A DNA stretch of 64,000 nt, from NCBI RefSeq assembly GCF_003390915.1, contig NZ_QMEM01000008.1, forward strand, positions 124,001 to 188,000, in the 5' to 3' direction. The position numbers and the translations under genes were made by a program. The first letter of the stretch is position 1, and each line of letters begins with the position of its first letter. Shown in pieces: positions 9,090 to 17,502 of this stretch. The notes under the pieces are model-generated. The model made no database searches, was not told where the DNA came from, and was given only the letters and a program-made list of their open reading frames with translations. The stretch comes from Lewinella sp. IMCC34183 (GTDB taxonomy: Bacteria; Bacteroidota; Bacteroidia; Chitinophagales; Saprospiraceae).

Positions 9090-9566
9090 TTACTGGCTGA
9101 TCGTGATGCGGCGCGGTTCGCGGGTTTTACTGACTGGACCCAGTACGGGCACGAAAACTTCCAGGATACCCCGGGTATAGCCTGCCGTGATGTTTTCCTC
9201 ATCGGCCTGTTCGGGCAGGGAGAACCGGCGGCGGAAGGTGTGGTACATATGCTCGCGCTGGGTGTAGGAGTCGTGGTCCCGCAGCCGGTCGTCGTGGGGC
9301 TCCGCTTTGATGGTCATCACACTATTGTGGATGGAGATATCGAAGTCTTCCCGCTCGTAACCCGGGGCGGCCAGTTCTACGAGGTAGCCACGGCGGTTTT
9401 CCTCGTCAAGCTCCGTGATATTGGCGCGGGGGACCGAGAACTCGTAATCTCCGTCGATGGTCTGGTTGCCGTAGAGGCGTTTGCGCTGAATATCGAAGAG
9501 GTGATCGGAGTTGCGGTATTTTGAATTTTCGGGGGAGATTCCGGTGAAGGATGAGAAGCTTTTCAT
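9090..9566 (-). CDS. Small heat-shock protein, Hsp20/alpha-crystallin family
   Basis: 158 residues. The alpha-crystallin domain covers residues about 40-145: an opening strand (YEFSVPRANITEL), the central segment YLVELAAPGYEREDFDISIHNSVMTIKAE, then FRRRFSLPEQADEENITAGYTRGILEVFVPV, which ends in the usual G-I-L-E-V motif. A short C-terminal tail (RRITISQ) holds an I-x-I motif that docks into neighbouring subunits in this family. It acts as an ATP-independent holdase in the cytoplasm. The 35 bases upstream contain a weak box-like AATCTTTA; no CIRCE-type inverted repeat is seen. Confidence 0.93.
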   Translation of the reverse strand: MKSFSSFTGISPENSKYRNSDHLFDIQRKRLYGNQTIDGDYEFSVPRANITELDEENRRGYLVELAAPGYEREDFDISIHNSVMTIKAEPHDDRLRDHDSYTQREHMYHTFRRRFSLPEQADEENITAGYTRGILEVFVPVLGPVSKTREPRRITISQ

Positions 9567-9687
9567 AGCGGGCGATGGTTAAAGATTTGAAAAAACGTCC
9601 GGGGGTGCGGACACTTTTGCAACGAATGGGCCGGCGGCCGTGTTCGTTGCACGCCCTGCCGTGCACGCCGCCCGCCCGCCCGTGCGT

Positions 9688-9695
9688 TACCTTTA
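9688..9695 (+). promoter_or_regulatory. -7 box for the TlpA-like redoxin gene
   Basis: TACCTTTA, 20 nt before ATG at 9716. It supports the start at 9716 over an upstream in-frame GTG-type start that would lie before the transcript. Confidence 0.55.
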
Positions 9696-9715
9696 CTACT
9701 CCAGAATTCCGACCG

Positions 9716-11143
9716 ATGTATTATCGCCTTCTCGTCCTCTTCCTTTTTCTTGCCGCCGGCCTCACCGCCCAGGACGACCGGTACCGCATCACCGTAGACA
9801 TCGACGGCTACGATGCCGAAATCCTTACCCTTGGGTACTACCTGCTGGACAAGCAGTACATCGTCGATACCGCCTACCGCAGCGAAGCGGGGGATTACAC
9901 CTTCGCGGGCGACTCCGCTGCCCTGGACCCGGGCATCTACCTGGTCGTACTCTCGCCCGACAACAACTACTTTCAGTTCCTCATCGGCGAGGACGGCGAT
10001 CAGACCTTTACCCTCTCTACCAGTATGAACACGCTGAACGAGGTACGGGCCGAGGGCAGCAAGGAGAACGCATTGTTCTACGATTACCTTTCTTACCTGG
10101 CGGAGCGGCAGCGGGAGAGTGCCGGCCTGCGCGCCCTCATTACCGATACAACCACCGCACCTGCGCTCGTCGCCGAAGCAGAGGTAAAGCTGGAAGAACT
10201 GGACGAACAGGTACGGGCACACCAGGACAAGGTAGTAGCCGACCACCCGGACGCTTTCGTTTCCGCCATCATCCGGAGCAACCAGCCCGCCACCCCGCCC
10301 GACTTTGCGGAGATGACCGATGAGGAAGCGCGCCGTACCCGGCAGTGGCGGTGGCTGCAGGACCACTACTTCGACGGCCTCGACCTGACCGACCGCCGGC
10401 TGGTGCGTACGCCCTTCCTGTTTCAGCGCATCGACTACTACATTAATACGCTGCAGGTGAAGCACCCCGATAGCCTGGCCGCCGCCGTCGACCGGGTTCT
10501 TTCCCGCTTCGAGCCCCAATCGGAAGCTTTCAAGTACTTCACGGTCCACTACACCAACGAGGCGGCAACCAGCAATATCGTCGGCATGGATGCCCTATAC
10601 GTCCATATGGTCGACACCTACTACCGCACCGGCCGCGCGTACTGGTCGGACGGCGAGCAGCTGGATAAGATGGTGGAAACCGCCGACGAGCTACGGCCGC
10701 TGCTGATCGGCAAGACCGCCCCCGACCTCCAGATGGTTACGCGGGAGGGTAAAGACACTTCCCTCTACGCGATCGACTCCGACTACACGGTGCTTTATTT
10801 TTGGCGCTACGACTGTCCGGCCTGCAAGCGCTCCACTCCCCAGATGAAGGAATTCTACGAGAAGTACCGCGACCAGGGCGTCACCATTTTCTCGATCTGC
10901 ACCAAGGGCGTCGAGGACCTGGGCAACTGCTGGGACTACGTGGACGAGCAGGGAACCGGTGACTGGGTACAGGTAGCCGACCCGTACCAGCGGTACTACC
11001 GCGACTACGACATCAAGTCCACGCCCACCATCTTCCTGCTGGATAAGGATAAAACGATCGTAAGCAAACGGATCGCGGCCGACCAGCTCGGCGACATCAT
11101 CGATAACCTGCGCCGCCAGGCCGCCAGCGCCGCGGGTAAGTAG
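9716..11143 (+). CDS. TlpA-like thiol-disulfide redoxin, exported
   Basis: 475 residues from ATG at 9716. The N-terminus MYYRLLVLFLFLAAGLTAQ is a signal peptide. An N-terminal beta domain of about 100 residues resembles DUF4369-type domains. A helical middle follows, and then a thioredoxin-fold domain from about residue 335 with the active site CPAC (367-370) inside YFWRYDCPACKRSTPQMKEF. The cis-Pro region is STPTIFLLDKD. Such proteins reduce or isomerise disulfides in the periplasm. The same architecture recurs in the lipoprotein at 19605-21005. The stop at 11143 directly abuts the ATG of the next gene, so the two are probably co-translated. Confidence 0.88.
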   Translation: MYYRLLVLFLFLAAGLTAQDDRYRITVDIDGYDAEILTLGYYLLDKQYIVDTAYRSEAGDYTFAGDSAALDPGIYLVVLSPDNNYFQFLIGEDGDQTFTLSTSMNTLNEVRAEGSKENALFYDYLSYLAERQRESAGLRALITDTTTAPALVAEAEVKLEELDEQVRAHQDKVVADHPDAFVSAIIRSNQPATPPDFAEMTDEEARRTRQWRWLQDHYFDGLDLTDRRLVRTPFLFQRIDYYINTLQVKHPDSLAAAVDRVLSRFEPQSEAFKYFTVHYTNEAATSNIVGMDALYVHMVDTYYRTGRAYWSDGEQLDKMVETADELRPLLIGKTAPDLQMVTREGKDTSLYAIDSDYTVLYFWRYDCPACKRSTPQMKEFYEKYRDQGVTIFSICTKGVEDLGNCWDYVDEQGTGDWVQVADPYQRYYRDYDIKSTPTIFLLDKDKTIVSKRIAADQLGDIIDNLRRQAASAAGK

Positions 11144-11584
11144 ATGGATCCCGAGCAATTCATTCCCGTACGCACCGACCTGTACGCGACCCTGGCCTTT
11201 TGTGCCGCCGGGGTGGCCGTCATGCTTTTTCTGGCCGTCAAGGCCGGTCGCGCGCAGCATCCCGATCCACGCCGCCGGGTATTATTGCCGATGCTGGCCT
11301 ACTTCGGTGGGCTGTTGTTTCTCATGGCTTTTCTGGGCGCTCTGTGGAGCAGCTTCAAGTACCCCGACGTGACCGTCACCCCGACCGCCTTCGTGGTCGG
11401 TGACGACGAACTTCCTCTGCCGCCCCTGGGCAGCGTACGGCTGGAGAACGTCGGTCGCGGGGTCAATCAGGACCAGCAAGTCCTGCTGGTGCAGACGCGG
11501 GACCGGCGCAATTGGGTGTTCCCGGGTGATCGCTACGACATCAAGCGGATGTACGGGCTATTGCGGGAGTATAACCAACGGTAG
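11144..11584 (+). CDS. Small two-TM membrane protein with PH-like C-terminus
   Basis: 146 residues, starting at the base after the redoxin stop. Two hydrophobic segments (about residues 14-34 and 46-68) are followed by a soluble beta-rich region (VTVTPTAFVVGDDELPLPPLGSVRLEN, then DRRNWVFPGDRYDIKRMYGLL) that resembles bacterial PH-like domains; this is a fold-level inference. The gene at 61525-61983 has a similar layout. Its abutment with the redoxin gene points to a joint envelope role, but no specific function can be named. Confidence 0.72.
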   Translation: MDPEQFIPVRTDLYATLAFCAAGVAVMLFLAVKAGRAQHPDPRRRVLLPMLAYFGGLLFLMAFLGALWSSFKYPDVTVTPTAFVVGDDELPLPPLGSVRLENVGRGVNQDQQVLLVQTRDRRNWVFPGDRYDIKRMYGLLREYNQR

Positions 11585-11591
11585 CGCGGCG

Positions 11592-11599
11592 TACTTTGC
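11592..11599 (+). promoter_or_regulatory. Possible -7 box for the maltokinase gene
   Basis: TACTTTGC, a TAnTTTG variant one base shorter than the consensus, about 85 nt before ATG at 11685. It implies a longer leader than most genes here have. Confidence 0.35.
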
Positions 11600-11684
11600 G
11601 CGCCTAACGGGTAACGCCCGGGGAAGCGGGTAAACATTGCCGGCCCCTCCGCGCTATACGAAGACCGATCACCCAAGCCATGTT

Positions 11685-13184
11685 ATGCCACCGACCGCCA
11701 CTTTTCAACAGCTCTTTCAGGACCGGGATTTCCGGGAAGCGTTTACCGATGTCCTGCTGCCCGGATACCTCCCCAAACAGCGGTGGTTCACGAGTAAGGG
11801 AAAGGAAATTTCGGAATGCTGGATCGCCGAGGCGTTCTCCGTTCAGGAGGATGCCGGTATCGTGCTGATCGACGTGGCCTTCGGCGACGGGAGTACGGAG
11901 CGGTTCCAGATGCCCCTGGCCATCAACGGGACCCCGGCGCTGCGGGCAGCCTATCAGGAGCACCATCCGGGCCTCATTCTGGGCGAGATCACCGGTACGG
12001 GCATGCTGGTCGACGCGGTGGCCCGGGAGGACTTCCGCGCCCGCCTCTACAGTCTCATCCACGGGGGTGAGCGCCTGGACAACGGGCTCAACGCCGAGGC
12101 GGGGCGTGCGCTGGGCGAAGCACCGGCGGAGGTGAGCAGCGTGGTGCCCGCGATCGATACGAGCAACACCGCCATCATTTACAACGACCGCTTTTTCTTC
12201 AAGCTCTTCCGGAAGCTGGATCCCGGTCTGAATCCGGACCTGGAGTTGGTGCGCTTTCTTTCCGAGCGGACGGGCTTCGCGTATTGTCCACCCTACGGGG
12301 GCAGTCTGGGGGTCGGCGAAATGGATGACCCGGATTACCTGAACCTGGGACTGATGAGCGGCAAGGTGGATAACCACGGTGATGCGTGGTCCTTGTTCCA
12401 GGACCTTACCGCCCGCTATTTTGCCGGCGAGGGGGACGTCGACGAGGAAACCCGCGGGCGGGCCCGCCTGCTGGGGGAACGGACGGCCCAAATGCACCAG
12501 GGACTCGCTTCCGCCGGACCCGACCGGCCCGACCTCGAGCCGGAGCCCCTCACGGGCGATTACCGCGGTGAGATATCCGACGCTGCGGTGCGCCTGCTGG
12601 ACCGGCAGTTTGCCCAGCTGAAGCAAAAGCTGCCGGGGTTGACGGGGGAGAACCGCGCCCTGGCCGAACGGGTACTCAACGCCCGGACCGCCCTGAACGA
12701 GCGACTGTCGCGCCTCCGGGACCGACCGCTGGCGGCAAAACTAACCCGTATCCACGGCGACTACCACCTGGGGCAGGTACTCTACACCGACGACGACTTC
12801 TACATCATTGACTTTGAGGGGGAGCCACTGCTGAGTATCCCCGAGCGTCGCCGGAAGCGGCCGCCGCTGAAGGATGTGGGGGGCATGGTACGTTCCTTTC
12901 ACTACGCCGCGCAGGGGCAGCTGCTGCTCAACCCCGACCGCTACGCCGGCCGCGATCTGGCCGAGCGGGCGGAGCACTGGTACCGGACCGTCTCGGAAGC
13001 TTACCTCGACGCGTACTTCGCCGCCTGCAACGGGGCGGACTTCCTGCCCGCGGACCCCGACGATCGCCGGGCGCTGCTTGAACTATTCATCCTGGAGAAG
13101 GCGGTCTACGAGGTAGCCTACGAACTTAACAGCCGGCCGGCGTGGCTGGGAATTCCGTTAAACGGCGTTCTTTCGCTGGTCTGA
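11685..13184 (+). CDS. Maltokinase-like phosphotransferase (GlgE-pathway type)
   Basis: 499 residues from ATG at 11685; an in-frame TTG at 11637 is less likely. The N-terminus LPGYLPKQRWFTSKGK matches the cap of maltokinase (Pep2/Mak), as also found fused to trehalose synthase. The C-terminal half is an aminoglycoside-phosphotransferase fold with the catalytic loop IHGDYHLGQVL, the metal-binding IIDFEGEP and the family-specific KDVGGMVRSFHYAA. The enzyme makes maltose-1-phosphate from maltose and ATP. Neither treS nor glgE is in the window, so here the gene is an orphan that would need distant partners. dapB follows 12 nt after its stop. Confidence 0.88.
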   Translation: MPPTATFQQLFQDRDFREAFTDVLLPGYLPKQRWFTSKGKEISECWIAEAFSVQEDAGIVLIDVAFGDGSTERFQMPLAINGTPALRAAYQEHHPGLILGEITGTGMLVDAVAREDFRARLYSLIHGGERLDNGLNAEAGRALGEAPAEVSSVVPAIDTSNTAIIYNDRFFFKLFRKLDPGLNPDLELVRFLSERTGFAYCPPYGGSLGVGEMDDPDYLNLGLMSGKVDNHGDAWSLFQDLTARYFAGEGDVDEETRGRARLLGERTAQMHQGLASAGPDRPDLEPEPLTGDYRGEISDAAVRLLDRQFAQLKQKLPGLTGENRALAERVLNARTALNERLSRLRDRPLAAKLTRIHGDYHLGQVLYTDDDFYIIDFEGEPLLSIPERRRKRPPLKDVGGMVRSFHYAAQGQLLLNPDRYAGRDLAERAEHWYRTVSEAYLDAYFAACNGADFLPADPDDRRALLELFILEKAVYEVAYELNSRPAWLGIPLNGVLSLV

Positions 13185-13196
13185 ATTTAAGATTAC

Positions 13197-13877
13197 ATGA
13201 AAATCGTACTGCTCGGCTACGGCAAGATGGGCCACTACATCGAACGACTGGCGACCGCCGACGGTGACACGGTGGTCCTAACCGTCGACGAACACAACCG
13301 CGGCGACGTCACTGCCGACGACCTGCGAGCCGCGGACGTGGCCATTGATTTCTCGCGACCCGACGCCGCCGAAGCTAATATTGACCTCGCGCTTGCCGCA
13401 GGGATCCCGGTAGTGGTCGGTACCACGGGCTGGCTCGATCGCCTGCCCGAGGTCCGCAAGCGGGTTGCCGCCGTCGACGGGGCGCTCTTTTATGCCTCCA
13501 ATTTTAGCATCGGGGTCAACCTGTTCTTTGCCGCGGCGCGCGATCTGGCGCGCCACCTCGGTGAGGCGGGATACACCGCCCGGATCGAGGAAACCCACCA
13601 CACCGAGAAGCTGGACGCGCCCTCGGGGACCGCCCTGACGCTGCAAAGTGAGGTGGCACCCGCCATGGGCGATTCGGGGGTACCCATTACCTCCTTTCGC
13701 GAACCGGACGTGCCCGGTACCCACCGCCTGCAGTTCGTTTCGGAGATCGACGAGATCGAGCTGACCCATACGGCCAAGTCGCGGGAGGGATTTGCCCGCG
13801 GCGCGCTGGCGGCCGCCCACTGGATGGTCGACCGGCGGGGGGTATTTACCATGTCTGATTTCCTTGGGACCGCCTAG
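13197..13877 (+). CDS. dapB: 4-hydroxy-tetrahydrodipicolinate reductase
   Basis: 226 residues, slightly short but complete. DapB reduces 4-hydroxy-tetrahydrodipicolinate with NAD(P)H on the route to meso-diaminopimelate and lysine. The nucleotide site GYGKMG is at residues 7-12. AIDFSRPDAA and VVGTTGW follow, then ASNFSIGVNLFF and the catalytic and substrate motif EETHHTEKLDAPSGTAL near residue 133. It closely follows the maltokinase gene (12 nt) and probably shares its transcript. No other dap gene is nearby. Confidence 0.95.
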   Translation: MKIVLLGYGKMGHYIERLATADGDTVVLTVDEHNRGDVTADDLRAADVAIDFSRPDAAEANIDLALAAGIPVVVGTTGWLDRLPEVRKRVAAVDGALFYASNFSIGVNLFFAAARDLARHLGEAGYTARIEETHHTEKLDAPSGTALTLQSEVAPAMGDSGVPITSFREPDVPGTHRLQFVSEIDEIELTHTAKSREGFARGALAAAHWMVDRRGVFTMSDFLGTA

Positions 13878-13887
13878 GACCTTGCGC

Positions 13888-13895
13888 TATCTTTA
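13888..13895 (+). promoter_or_regulatory. -7 box for the exported propeller gene
   Basis: TATCTTTA, 20 nt before ATG at 13916. Confidence 0.55.
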
Positions 13896-13915
13896 CGCCG
13901 CTATAAACTACCGCC

Positions 13916-14800
13916 ATGTTCCGCTTGCTTTCCGGTATCCTCTTCCTGTCGTTCGCACTGTCACTGGGTGCGCAGGCTCCCGCCACCCAGCTGTACGTCT
14001 TTGACCTGCAGGCCAACGACTCCTCCGTGGTGCTGACCAATCCCCGGTACCTGACGGCCTTCAATCCGGACGGCTACAACAATCATCCGAACTGGATCGA
14101 TGCCGACCGGCTGTACGCCTCGGTGAAGACCCCCGATATGACGGAACCGGACGTGTACCTCTTCGACCTGGCCGCCCGTACGCGCACCCGGTTGACGCAG
14201 ACGGCATCGGGCGAATACAGCCCCAAACCGCGGGGTACTTCCGGGCGCTTCTCCGCCGTCCGACAGGAAATCGTAGGACAGGATACGGTCCTGCGCCTCT
14301 GGGAATTCCCCACCGACCGCTCGGATAACGGACAGCCCGTACTGTCCAATTTCGCCGGCGTCGGATACTACGAATGGCTAAACAACGTGCAACTCGCGCT
14401 CTTTGTCGTCGAGCAACCGAACCGCCTCGTCCTGGCTTCCTCGAACGGCGACGCGCCGCGTACCCTGGCCACCAACACCGGCCGCACCTTCCGCCGGCTG
14501 CCTAACGGGAATCTGGTGTACGTAGACAAATCCGTTTCCCCCGGCCGCCTGGTGGAGCGCAACCTGTACCGGCAGGAAGAACCCCCCACCGTGATTGCCG
14601 ATATGCCGGAAGGCACAGAAGATTTCACCACCTTGCCCGACGGCAGCTATCTGGCCGCCGTCGACAGCAAACTGTACCGTTTGCAGCCCGCCGACTCGCA
14701 GGAGTGGCGGCAGGTCGTCGACCTCACGTACTACGGCTTGCGCGACATTTCCCGCCTGTCCCTGAACAGCCGGGGGCAGCTTGCCCTGGTCGCCGAGTAA
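13916..14800 (+). CDS. Exported TolB-like beta-propeller protein
   Basis: 294 residues. MFRLLSGILFLSFALSLGAQ is a signal peptide. The body shows WD40/TolB-type propeller repeats: YNNHPNWIDADRLYASV, EPDVYLFDLAARTRTRLTQ, GEYSPKPRG, VGYYEWLNNVQLALFVV and TEDFTTLPDGSYLAAVDSKLYRL. The length suits about five or six blades. Similar proteins sense or scaffold in the periplasm, but there is no partner gene beside it to suggest which role applies. The downstream ald gene lies 48 nt away. Confidence 0.75.
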   Translation: MFRLLSGILFLSFALSLGAQAPATQLYVFDLQANDSSVVLTNPRYLTAFNPDGYNNHPNWIDADRLYASVKTPDMTEPDVYLFDLAARTRTRLTQTASGEYSPKPRGTSGRFSAVRQEIVGQDTVLRLWEFPTDRSDNGQPVLSNFAGVGYYEWLNNVQLALFVVEQPNRLVLASSNGDAPRTLATNTGRTFRRLPNGNLVYVDKSVSPGRLVERNLYRQEEPPTVIADMPEGTEDFTTLPDGSYLAAVDSKLYRLQPADSQEWRQVVDLTYYGLRDISRLSLNSRGQLALVAE

Positions 14801-14848
14801 GCGTCCCTACCCTTTATCCCTAACCATAGCCTACCAAATTCCCCTCCC

Positions 14849-15943
14849 ATGATCATTGGATGTCCCAAGGAAATCAAGAATAACGAAAACCGTGTGGCCC
14901 TGACGCCCGGTGGTGCCCTGGAGCTCGTCCGGCGCGGCCACACCGTGCTCGTGCAGACCGGCGCGGGCCGCAACAGCGGCTACACCGACGAAGAATACGT
15001 GGAAGCCGGCGCCGAGATCCAATCGGACATCGAGTCGGTGTACGCCCGCGCGGAAACCATCGTGAAGGTAAAGGAACCGATTGAAGCGGAGTATTCGCTG
15101 ATTCGTGAGAACCAACTGGTCTTCACCTACTTCCACTTTGCCAGTTCACAGGCGCTGACGGAAGCTATGGTCAAGAGTAAGGCCGTCTGTCTGGCGTACG
15201 AAACGGTGTTGGGGCCTAACGGGAGCCTCCCCCTGCTCGTGCCGATGAGCGAGGTCGCGGGCCGCATGTCGGTACAGGAAGGGGCCAAGTACCTGGAGAA
15301 GCCCGCCGGCGGCCGGGGTATCCTGCTGGGTGGCGTACCCGGTGTACCGCCCGCCCGGGTGCTCATCCTCGGTGCGGGAATTGTCGGCACCGAAGCGGCG
15401 AAGATGGCCGCGGGCCTGCACGCCAACGTCACGATCATGGACATCAACCTGGAGCGGCTGCGCCACCTGGCGAACGTACTTCCGGCCAACGTCACCCTGG
15501 TCTTCAGCAACGAGTACAACATCCGCCGGGAGTTGCCCCGTACCGACCTCATCATCGGGGCGGTCCTGATCCCCGGCGCGAAGGCCCCCCACCTCATCAC
15601 CCGGCAGATGCTGTCGGAGATGCGTGAGGGAACGGTCGTTATCGACGTGGCCGTCGACCAGGGCGGCTGCATTGAGACCTGTCACCCGACCACCCACGAA
15701 GATCCTACCTATACCATCGACGGCGTGATCCACTACTGCGTGGCCAACATGCCCGGTGCCGTACCCTTCACCAGTACGCTGGCCCTTACGAACGCCACCT
15801 TCCCCTACCTGCTGCAAATTGCCGAGAAGGGATGGGAGCGCGCGACGGAAGAAAATGCCGGACTCAAGGAGGGCTTGAACATTGTACGGGGCGAGATCGT
15901 CTACCGTGAAGTTGCCGAGGCGTTCGAGCACCTGGTGGCCTAG
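14849..15943 (+). CDS. ald: Alanine dehydrogenase
   Basis: 364 residues, typical length. It catalyses NAD-dependent reversible deamination of L-alanine to pyruvate. The N-terminal motif MIIGCPKEIKNNENRVALTP carries substrate-binding Arg, and KVKEPIEAEY contributes the conserved Lys. The central Rossmann motif is VLILGAGIVGTEAAKMAAGL. IDVAVDQGGCIET and HYCVANMPGAVPFTSTLAL are signature stretches of the AlaDH/PNT family. The M28 peptidase downstream has its own promoter-like box, so ald may be monocistronic. Together with gdhA and the Lrp-type regulator it forms the amino-acid nitrogen theme of the window. Confidence 0.97.
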   Translation: MIIGCPKEIKNNENRVALTPGGALELVRRGHTVLVQTGAGRNSGYTDEEYVEAGAEIQSDIESVYARAETIVKVKEPIEAEYSLIRENQLVFTYFHFASSQALTEAMVKSKAVCLAYETVLGPNGSLPLLVPMSEVAGRMSVQEGAKYLEKPAGGRGILLGGVPGVPPARVLILGAGIVGTEAAKMAAGLHANVTIMDINLERLRHLANVLPANVTLVFSNEYNIRRELPRTDLIIGAVLIPGAKAPHLITRQMLSEMREGTVVIDVAVDQGGCIETCHPTTHEDPTYTIDGVIHYCVANMPGAVPFTSTLALTNATFPYLLQIAEKGWERATEENAGLKEGLNIVRGEIVYREVAEAFEHLVA

Positions 15944-15966
15944 GGGCCGGGTACCGGGCTAATCGC

Positions 15967-15974
15967 TATTTTTG
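15967..15974 (+). promoter_or_regulatory. -7 box, probable leaderless promoter of the M28 peptidase
   Basis: TATTTTTG, an exact TAnnTTTG match, followed by CGGT and ATG at 15979. The 4-nt gap puts the expected transcription start on the start codon. Confidence 0.7.
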
Positions 15975-15978
15975 CGGT

Positions 15979-17496
15979 ATGAAGTATTGCCTGATTTTCC
16001 TGTCTCTTTTCGCCGGTACCCTGGGTGCCCAGACTGCCGGTGGCACCGTTGACCGGTCGCTGCCGGAATTCACCTTTGACCGGCTGGACCTGGCGGGTGA
16101 GCTGTTTTTTCTCTCCTCCGATTACCTGCAGGGGCGGCGGACCGGATCGGCGGGTAACGAGGTAGCGGCCGAATACATCGCCGCTCAGCTGCGGGCCTTC
16201 GGGTACGCTCCGCTGGACGCGGCCGACAGCAGCTACTTCCAGACGGTACCGCTGCGGCAGGTGGGCTCGCCGGAATCCGCGGAACTGACCATCGGCAGCG
16301 ACACCTACCGCAGCGGAGGCGATCTGCTCGTTGCCCGCGGCCCCGAAGCGACGGCCAGCGGCCCGGTGGTTTTTGCCAACTTCGGTTGGGTGGACGCCGA
16401 AAACGGACGCGACGACTACGCCGACCTCGACGTAAAGGGTAAGATCGTGATCACCCGTCCCGGCACCCCCGACGACCAGAGCCAGCAGGCGGTCTTCCGC
16501 GGCATAAGCCGCAAGGCGGAGATGGCCGCGGCGGCCGGAGCCGTGGCCATCTTCGAGCTTTACACCTTACCCTTCCCTTGGCAGCGGTTTCGCAGTTACC
16601 TCGGCGGGGAACGAATCTCGATGAACGAGGATTCGGCACCCGCCACCATTCCCTACGGCTTCATCCGCCTGGAGGATGATAAAGTGGCGGCCCTCCGCGG
16701 TGCACCGGAAGGTTTTCCGGGGAAAGTTACCAGCAGCGGTATGCGAATCACTGACATGGCCAGCCGGAACGTCGGTGGGATCCTGCGCGGCAGCAACCCC
16801 GACCTGGCCGATGAGTACCTCCTGATGACCGCCCACTTCGACCACGTCGGGGTCGGCAAGCAGGGTGGGGGATACTACTCCGCAGAGGACAGCATCTTCA
16901 ATGGCGCCCGCGACAATGCCTTCGGTACCGTCAGCCTGCTGGCGGCGGCCCGGGCCTTCGCCGAGGCACCTCCCGAGCGCTCCGTGATCATCCTCGCGGT
17001 CACGGGGGAAGAGCTCGGCCTCCTGGGCAGCCAGTACTACTCGGAGCACCCGCTGGTGCCGCTCGACCAGACCGTGTTTAATTTCAACACCGACGGGGCC
17101 GGATACAACGATACCTCGGCCATCAGTCTCATCGGTATGGGACGGACGGGCATCGACGAGCAGATCGAAACCGCCGCCGCTGCCTTTGCGACAAACGTGA
17201 TCTCCAACCCGGCCCCCGAACAGGGGCTATTCGATCGTTCGGACAACGTAAGCTTTGCCGCCAAGGGGATACCCGCCCTCACGTTCTCACCGGGCATGAC
17301 CGGCTTCGACGACGCTATTGCCAAGTACTATCACCAGGTCACCGACAATCCCGAAACGGTCGACCTCGATTACCTCAAGCGGTACTGCCAGGTGTTCACC
17401 CTGGCCGCCCGCCTAATTGCCAACCGACCCACGGTTCCCTTCTGGAAGGAGGGAGACAAATACGAAACCGCCGGCCGTGCCCTCTACGGAAAGTAA
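15979..17496 (+). CDS. M28 family metallopeptidase with PA insert, exported
   Basis: 505 residues. MKYCLIFLSLFAGTLGAQ is a signal peptide. After an N-terminal strand (LSSDYLQGRRTGSAGNEVAAEYIAAQL) comes a protease-associated region (about 110-240, DYADLDVKGKIVITRPG). The di-zinc catalytic domain follows with MTAHFDHVG, GARDNAFGT, VTGEELGLLGSQYY, NFNTDGAG and YYHQVTD, which provide the His, Asp, Glu-Glu, Asp and His ligands. Such enzymes act as aminopeptidases in the periplasm or outside. It lies 36 nt after ald but has its own box, and is followed 6 nt later by the desaturase-family gene, probably on the same transcript. Confidence 0.92.
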   Translation: MKYCLIFLSLFAGTLGAQTAGGTVDRSLPEFTFDRLDLAGELFFLSSDYLQGRRTGSAGNEVAAEYIAAQLRAFGYAPLDAADSSYFQTVPLRQVGSPESAELTIGSDTYRSGGDLLVARGPEATASGPVVFANFGWVDAENGRDDYADLDVKGKIVITRPGTPDDQSQQAVFRGISRKAEMAAAAGAVAIFELYTLPFPWQRFRSYLGGERISMNEDSAPATIPYGFIRLEDDKVAALRGAPEGFPGKVTSSGMRITDMASRNVGGILRGSNPDLADEYLLMTAHFDHVGVGKQGGGYYSAEDSIFNGARDNAFGTVSLLAAARAFAEAPPERSVIILAVTGEELGLLGSQYYSEHPLVPLDQTVFNFNTDGAGYNDTSAISLIGMGRTGIDEQIETAAAAFATNVISNPAPEQGLFDRSDNVSFAAKGIPALTFSPGMTGFDDAIAKYYHQVTDNPETVDLDYLKRYCQVFTLAARLIANRPTVPFWKEGDKYETAGRALYGK

Positions 17497-17502
17497 CCGC
17501 CC

